A stretch of DNA of 64,000 nucleotides. Origin: Spodoptera frugiperda (Eukaryota > Arthropoda > Insecta > Lepidoptera > Noctuidae). Positions 57,595 to 64,000 of this stretch are shown piece after piece. Each line of letters begins with the position of its first letter. Within the stretch, counting starts at the first letter, position 1. The stretch is taken from the NCBI RefSeq assembly GCF_023101765.2, contig NC_064239.1:8811315-8875314 (forward strand), written 5' to 3'. The notes beneath the pieces were generated by a model. It searched no databases, was not told the origin of the DNA, and saw nothing but the letters and a program-made list of their open reading frames with translations. A program made the translations under genes and the position numbers.

Positions 57595-57889
57595 TATCAC
57601 AGGCACAACACAAATTAAAATAAAAAAAAAAGTGTCACAATGTAGAAAAGATTCCTTTTTCGTAAATAAAAAAAAGAGAATTTAAAAATGGAACGCTATG
57701 CGCGCGCTGCAGTACAGCGCTATGGTAACAGCGAACGGCGGGCGACGCGAAATCTACACGCGGTGAAAAGTAAAATGAGTCCCACCTCTTGAGTCTTGAT
57801 TGCAATTTGCGATGAATAGACGCTGCTGTTGATCCCTCTACAAAACTGCTTGTCAATACACAGTTAACTGTATTGACTACATAGAATCT

Positions 57890-57909
57890 GGGGGCACGGC
57901 AGTGCCCCC
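57890..57909. other. GC-rich perfect hairpin
   Basis: GGGGGCAC - ggca - GTGCCCCC in an AT-rich setting, followed by 'gcggcacggccgtacc' at about 57929. Such a hairpin could be a Helitron subterminal structure related to the helicase remnant at 58738, but no CTRR or TC end can be fixed next to it. Confidence 0.4.
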
Positions 57910-58268
57910 GCTAAGTCGAGCAAAAAAAGCGGCACGGCCGTACCATCCTTTTCTCGAAGCAATTCGGGCCTTTTTCGACCCCCTATAATTCGGTTGTGGA
58001 TAAAGCAAGAAACCTGAATCTTCAGTAACTAATCCGGCATTGTATAAACACGGAATATTTAAAATTTCAGTCAATTTGAACCAGTAGTTTAAGAATGACA
58101 ACTTGTTAAAGTTTCTAAATTTTGTCACTCACTGACTCACCGATCATCAAAAGTCCAAGGCACTTCTAGCAGACTTAGAAGCTTCATATTTGGAATACAT
58201 ATAGAGTTTAGTGTCTTAATCATGGGAAAACTTAAATATTTTGTAATTTCGGTCCAGTTTTCCAAATG

Positions 58269-58340
58269 CACCAACTGCATCAATAACTTTGTAATCCCAT
58301 ATAAATATATGGGATTACAAAGTTATTTATGCAGTTGGTG
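58269..58340. other. 72-bp hairpin, 34-bp arms, 4-nt loop
   Basis: Arms 58269-58302 and 58307-58340 pair with one mismatch ('caccaactgcat' / 'atgcagttggtg' outside, 'cccatat' / 'atatggg' inside). Too perfect and too short-looped for a typical animal microRNA precursor; more likely a palindromic repeat. Confidence 0.7.
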
Positions 58341-58737
58341 GTTGGTGGTGGTTATAAATTTAATAGGTGTAGATAGGTACCTACCATATGAGGCATGGGA
58401 GGGGGTATAGGGTGGGTAAGGGTGTGTTTAGCCCATGAAACTGAACAACATTATTACTTGTAAAATGGTCGACGTAATGAAAAACACATGATTGGACATG
58501 TCTTGAAGTACGAAAATCTAATAAAACAATATATTATAATTTAAATCTGTTATATATAAATTGTTAGCGCGACTAGCCTCCTTACAGACAGACTGGCCTC
58601 TATTTTACTCTATGACTGACAAGCAAAATATACGCCAAAATGACAGAACAATGAAATGTGAATGCCTTCGAGCGAGCGGCAGCCGCACGCATACGTGCGA
58701 GCGCCCTCATGCTGTTCGGATGTGCCTCGAAACCTAA

Positions 58738-59148
58738 CCTAGAGCTTATGTTCATCGCGAACAATTTCCCATATGTATAGCCTATGCTATAACTATACAT
58801 AAAAGTCAGGGCCTAAGCCTAAGTAATGCGCTGATGGATATAGGTTCTGCAGTGTTCACATCCGGTCAAGCTTACGTGGCACTTTCGAGAGTTACAAGTC
58901 TGGGCGGTTTACATCTCATTAATGTCGACTTTGGAAGTATTAAAGCGCAGGAATCATCAATTTGTGAATACAACAGATTAAGAAGTATTTACCGTCCAGA
59001 CTTGTCAAAAATTGAGACATCAAAGCCTCCGAGAAAAGCCCATAGAGACAGGGAGTGGGCTTTGAGAAAAACTGTGGCTGAAGCTCAAGAAGTAGTACCG
59101 GAAAAGAAAAAGAGGAAGACTACATATAAAAATAAGAAAATATCATAA
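58738..59148 (+). pseudogene. Helitron-type PIF1 helicase, C-terminal remnant
   Basis: Open frame without a start: REQFPICIAYAITIHKSQGL (about 58757-58816), then LMDIGSAVFTSGQAYVALSRVTSLGGLHL and a lysine-rich tail ending KKRKTTYKNKKIS with TAA. IHKSQG and the GQAYVALSR stretch are the last two helicase motifs (V and VI) of SF1B PIF1 enzymes, and this form is typical of the helicase half of Helitron Rep/Hel proteins. Motifs I-IV and the Rep domain are absent, so the copy is dead. A cellular PIF1 pseudogene is the less likely alternative. Confidence 0.75.
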
Positions 59149-59217
59149 GACCTTAAGTAACAAAATTCGTTAGAAGTAGATGGTATCAAAAAGAAAGGCT
59201 CTACAAAAAGAAGTGAG

Positions 59218-59773
59218 ATCCCATCAAAAACATCCTGTAAAAAACCCAAGTCTCGCAGCTCAGTCTTTCTACCGTCAAAAGTTGTGAGATCCATGTAATA
59301 CCAAGTCGGTTAATCTATTTAGTGTCTACTTGAAGGACCTTCTGTCTTAAGTTATTACATAAGTTATTATCATGCCAATATTAAAAATATTTAACGTTTT
59401 AAACAAATAGATCGACTTGGACATCGCATGAAAACAAAATGAATATTACAATATTATATTAGATTCTTTAGTCTCTCGCGCCTCACGCGATTGAAACTCT
59501 CGTTCCTGTTGGTCGCTGGCCCGTCGTGCTGTGTAGTGTGATACATACTAATAATCAAATCAAGCGATGTCCAAGTCGATCTATTTGTTTAAAACGTTAA
59601 ATATTTTTAATATTGGCATGATAATAACTTATGTAATAACTTAAGACAGAAGGTCCTTCAAGTAGACACTAAATAGATTAACCGACTTGGTATTACATGG
59701 ATCTCACAACTTTTGACGGTAGAAAGACTGAGCTGCGAGACTTGGGTTTTTTACAGGATGTTTTTGATGGGAT
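59218..59773. repeat. Inverted repeat with 210-bp arms downstream of the helicase remnant
   Basis: Arms 59218-59427 and 59564-59773 are inverted near-identical copies (outer 'atcccatcaaaaacatcctg', inner 'gatcgacttggacatcgc') around a 136-bp loop. The outer part of the left arm has a lysine/serine-rich open frame that could be an eroded extension of the helicase C-terminus. Confidence 0.85.
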
Positions 59774-62611
59774 TAGTATATCTGCCCACTGCCCAGTCAC
59801 CTACATAAAATCAAACCAAGTTATTATAGACCTTCTTTGCCTTAACTGCCTTTAGAATATTAAAAAGGTAAAAAAAAAAATATCTACCGAGGAAAAATAG
59901 TTTTAAAACTGGTAACTCTCCAAATTTTGGAATCTCGGAGATTAGTTTTTTGACTCCCGACACACTCGCAAAAATGAAAAATTATAAGTAGTAGGTAGAG
60001 CATGTAACATCTAGGTGGCTAAGTACAGACATACCTAGACACTTAGACGCCTCTTCACAACATTAATGGACAGATCTTAACGACTTATTTCTATCTATAA
60101 AAGTATAAACTCAACAGGTACTTAATCATACATGCAAACGAACTGAAGTGCTAAACTAATAGCTGCTAATTGATAAGATAATTGGTAAATATCACAACAT
60201 TAGTATTTACATTAGCATCGGCGCTAATAGGCCTCTTTTCTTTGTGAATAAATAGATTTTATTATTTATCCTCGCAATATGCAAAATAGTGAAACGAAAA
60301 AATCTAAGACATTTGTTTGTAATAGTGACATCTAACGATATTCTGACAAACTATTGGACAAATCATTCGCATCGAAGGTCACTGTCGTGACGTATTTATT
60401 TAGTGCTCTCGTACTTATTGTTTACAATATTTACCAATTGAAATTAATGCTAATATATTTATTTAAAGTATATATTTGTTCTACTACCTAGTAGTACAGC
60501 CGTACTATATTCCATGTACACTAAAAAACTAATTGTTTGTGAAAAAGTTACTAGGTACTTGTCTGTTGTGTTATTGTTTTGACAAATAGTATCTAGATTG
60601 TTCTTTTTTAATACCTAATGAAATCAATTAAGATTTAAGTGATTCATAAACATTTTATAGGTATGTATGCATTTTTTATTTCAGTGCTAATGTGTAAGTC
60701 GTAAACAAAATACATTTTGAGGTTATGTTGTTATTTATTTAGGAAAACAATACCATTTAATTCCAGCTTTTGAGTTAGGAACAATATCTAATCAATGAAT
60801 ATAAGTTAACTTAATACAATAATCGTATAAAGATGATGAAAAGAAAGCTATGTACCTTACTGGACGAAAGTTTCATTGAGTATCTTATCAGTTAGGTATC
60901 AGCTGTTGATTAAAAATAAACTACTCGTCAAAACAGTTGTTTAGATAAAAAAAACCTTAGTACCTGCCTATGGAAGTAGGTTTTATTAAGTAAACACTTC
61001 ATCTGTTTAAAAGCTTTCTACTTCAAAATATTTATCTTTTTGTTGTTAACAAACAGTAGGTTAGTATACTGGAAGGTATCTATTGATATCATGTGATATC
61101 GTTTTATTGAATCAACAATACATGCCCAAATGGACTTTACTCATATGCAAATATTAGCAAATAGACACCATATATTCTATAAATACACACATTACACACC
61201 TATGTAAGTAGATTATTCGAAACGTGATGAAAATAATTACTTATGTGGAGAGTAAAAGGACTATTAATACATTTTTATTAAATTAATCCAACAGGGTCAT
61301 TCATTTATTTTACCTCTCTTCTCTCTATCTGTCTTTATTTCACTCATAAACTTTCTCCATCTCTCTATGTTTGTGTAATGAAAAAAAGTACATAGGCTGA
61401 ACAAGTCTTGTGTTTGCTTCAGTGGTACACAGAATTTAGTATTGCCAGAACAAAAAACTTATCACATGCGATGGAACTGCTTGTTTTATCTTGTTGACTT
61501 TTGACTTTGCGCGGCCTTCTCTCGTAACGTAAATATAAAACAAGTTACTACTGGACGTTAGTATGAAAACGAAACTGAAACCGGTCACACTGTTGAGGCT
61601 TTGCGTATAAAAAAAATAGAGTACTTGTTATTGAAAATAAATTTTATAAAGTAATTAAATCGTGAAATACCTATAAAACAAAATAATATAGCCCAATTTC
61701 AATATTTTGATCGTATATTAACAAAACGTCATTAAATCTCAAAGAAATAAGAAGAGATATTTGCAAATAACAGTTTAGACCTAAAGAGTAAGTATTATAG
61801 TTGTTAGTATTGATTTTTTGAATATTTTTTTAAAAAAATATTGATCATGTCTGAACGTATTTGAATGCATTTTTTTGTAATAAATTATTTAAAAAAGGTC
61901 GAAATGTTATGAATCCTTAATACATAAGGAATATTATTCGACCACTAGGCGACCACTAGTAATACTAATTACGTTTAGCCAAACTGTTGTATTGTGGTGT
62001 CAATCACACTGAAAACATAACTAAGTAGTTAGTCGTTCAGTCATTTTTTTTATATAAAATTATATGGATTATGACAACAAGAGACTGACTAAAATAACCC
62101 ATATTAACTAGATGGTACAGTCGTGTTGACGTTGAGATTAAATCGCCCGGTTCCCAAATAAAAGGATGCAGGCTGGAAACCTGGCAAGTACCTACCAATG
62201 AGAATTTTCCAAATTATATGTGTGGTGAAGAAACCTATACTTATAATTTCTTAATAAAAGTTTGAAATTGCTAATCCCCAACGCATAGTGATTGATACTC
62301 ATACCATCTTCATGTGACACCTTTGTTCAGCAGTGGCTACCTAAATGCTGATGACTGCTTGACATTCTATAAACTTAAGTTATCTATTTAGAAATTAATA
62401 GACCAATGAGTTTCAGTCAGTGAGGTCTTAGGCCAATGTGTATCAGAGGATCTTATTCTATCTAGACTAACTACTCTATCTTACAAAAATATTTAATTAA
62501 CTATGTCGTTTTTCCAAGAAAACAGATTTCGCTTAATCTTTCGTTAAAATTGAATCCATCAAGATGGGTTCATGATTCAACAGACCATAAATTATTACAA
62601 TATCATAAGAT
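59774..62611. other. Gene-poor AT-rich region
   Basis: No supported open frame, no family repeat recognised. Confidence 0.45.
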
Positions 62612-62772
62612 TATGCCATGCAACGTATAGCGGCTCCGAGTCCTGTACGAAATAACTCTTTGTTTCGTCCTCAAATTGTCGTTTCGGGTCTGGGTGTCAT
62701 GTTGTGCGGGTGAAATTGTATGTTTGTCAACGCACACACGATACAGGAGATAATCCTAATGTACGTTTTTAT
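62612..62772 (+). mobile_element. tRNA-derived SINE (family T1), 5'-truncated
   Basis: 'atgccatgcaacgtatagcg', 'gtttcgggtctgggtgtcat', 'gtttgtcaacgcacacacga', 'ggagataatcctaatgta'. Confidence 0.65.
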
Positions 62773-63839
62773 TTAAAAAAAGAATTAACTAGGTATATTA
62801 GGTAGGCTTAGTTTGCACTTAAACAGGTACTGATAGCATATATTTCATATATCTTAAAATACACAATATAACTATTTTAAGAAATGATACACCTGATCTG
62901 AAACTGTAACAGACACACGCTATCAAAATCTGTAATCTTCTTCTTTATCTTGTTAAGAGTAAAAATAAAAATAAACCGCATCAATAAAAATAAGTCGGTG
63001 ACTCATTCATAGCAGCAGTGCTAAACAATTGATAAATAGTACAGTTACGTTGACGTATTTTTCAGACCAGAATTACTCATATTGCGAGATCTTACCACGT
63101 ATTACGAAATATGTAATTAAGACAAGTGCATGTATGAGTCTTTTCTTCGGTTTTTTTAAATATACATAACAAAAAATGGTCGCATCGAGCCGTTTTTAGG
63201 CACATTATGCAGCTATCTTAACCTGAGATGCCAGGACCTGAGGAGACCAAATTATTATAGATATACATATTCATGACATACTAATCTAATCGGTCACATA
63301 AATATTTTTAATCTTGTCTTTCAGTCATACTCGTAAATATTTTACGCTTTTCTGTATGCATTTCATGCACCAATCAAGTTACTTTAGATATCTAGTCTTA
63401 TCACACCTAGGAGTGATTTCATAATTACGTATAAGTAGCTGTAATAGTTACGAGTTAGAAAGGTGCGTATTTTATAGTGATTCTTAATACTATCATAATG
63501 TTTTCAGCTAAGCGGCTTGGTTACATAGATCTAAATATGGAACAAAATCACGAACCTCCAGGTCAGGCCAATTTTCCTCATTTTTCATTATTTATTGTGT
63601 TTTATGAACTAACTATTTGTGTTGTGATTTACCTGTGTCTTAATCTCATTTGTGTTTATAGGTGTTCGGGTATATACGTTCGTAGGTAAAGGAAACTTTA
63701 TTGTGAACTCTAATTCGAATTTGGGTATCTTACTTCTTTCATCTTGCTTTTGTGCAGGAAGTTAATAAATAGAGCATTCATATAACTCAATTAACATAAA
63801 AATTACGGTTTACTCGCGCAAATTAATGGAGAAAAGCTC
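62773..63839. other. Intergenic, nothing firm
   Basis: A 70-codon open frame at 63477-63689 has a hydrophobic stretch near its C-terminal half but starts with a non-ATG reading context, lacks homology that I can see and shows no splice or promoter support; not called. Confidence 0.4.
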
Positions 63840-63998
63840 CAAAAAGAGTAGATAGGCTGCACGTCGTCGCCGGGTCCGCGCACATTGCTCATGATGAAGA
63901 GTCCCTCTGTGACTCGAAATGAGTAGAGCTTTTCTCTATTCATTTAGGAGAGTAAACCGTATTTTTTAGTTAAATTAGTATATCTCATTGTACCTTAA
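63840..63998. repeat. MITE-like repeat (family M2)
   Basis: 'gtccgcgcacattgctcatg', 'atgaagagtccctctgtgac', 'tcgaaatgagtagagctttt', 'gagtaaaccgtattttttag', 'tatctcattgtacc'. The preceding 63805-63830 ('ggtttactcgcgcaaattaa', 'tggagaaaagctc') is the inverted end. Confidence 0.65.
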
Positions 63999-64000
63999 AA

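Larger units (their letters stand above)
57595..58737. other. Region upstream of the lipase, no gene seen
   Basis: The lipase promoter should lie just right of 57594. Two strong hairpins stand at 57890-57909 and 58269-58340. Short open frames here (57635-57856, 57877-58128, both minus) have no domain or splice support. Confidence 0.45.

Noticed and set aside
58269..58340. microRNA precursor
   Set aside because: A 4-nt loop and almost perfect 34-bp pairing do not fit a usual animal pre-miRNA; listed only as a hairpin.
58222..58410. 62-codon open frame over the hairpin
   Set aside because: Driven by the palindrome; no features of a protein-coding gene.
59085..59294. 69-codon minus-strand open frame with a hydrophobic end
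   Set aside because: Antisense of the lysine-rich helicase tail (AAA/AAG gives F/L), and inside the inverted repeat.

Overview
This is a piece of moth nuclear genome, most likely from a noctuid. The genes have many small introns, the DNA is AT-rich, and the intergenic space is packed with lepidopteran SINEs, MITEs and LINE tails. One element is a close relative of the piggyBac transposon first found in the noctuid Trichoplusia ni. There are no bacterial-type operons, no CRISPR array and no genuine rRNA or tRNA gene.

Layout, left to right. (1) 278-427 is the last exon of a small secreted cysteine-rich protein (S0) whose other exons lie left of the window. (2) About 0.5-13 kb is repeat territory: poly-A-tailed SINE-like elements, a 5'-truncated non-LTR retrotransposon with an open reverse-transcriptase frame (2130-4020), a decayed transposon-like coding relic (5190-6060), several fold-back MITEs, and an internally deleted piggyBac element with perfect ends and TTAA flanks (11825-12791). 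(3) 13038-25934 is a complete ALDH1-type aldehyde dehydrogenase gene (ALDH-A). Its last two exons are duplicated in tandem, giving two possible C-termini. (4) 26790-28836, 32529-34039 and 35001-36498 are three complete paralogues of S0 (S1-S3), each with four phase-0 exons. Between S1 and S2 sits a 2.4-kb near-perfect palindrome. (5) 36848-57594, minus strand, is a secreted neutral lipase of the pancreatic-lipase family in eight coding exons with an intact Ser-Asp-His triad. A second complete ALDH gene (ALDH-B, 39258-46062, plus strand) lies inside one of its introns and has two candidate first exons. (6) 57.6-64 kb is gene-poor: hairpins, a Helitron-type PIF1 helicase remnant with a 210-bp inverted repeat just downstream, and scattered SINE and MITE copies.

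The two ALDHs share all splice positions and phases and are clearly a duplication. They differ at many silent sites except in exon 2, where about 102 bp are identical, which points to recent gene conversion. The ALDHs would oxidise aldehydes in the cytosol with NAD(P)+. The lipase and the small cysteine-rich glycoproteins are predicted to be secreted. I see no direct evidence that the three groups act in one pathway; their co-location looks like local duplication and nesting.

The most notable findings are the duplicated terminal exons of ALDH-A, the alternative first exon of ALDH-B, the exon-2 conversion tract, the nested ALDH/lipase arrangement, the C-x7-C / C-x18-C / C-x3-C secreted family, the piggyBac derivative and the giant palindrome with its own nested insertion.
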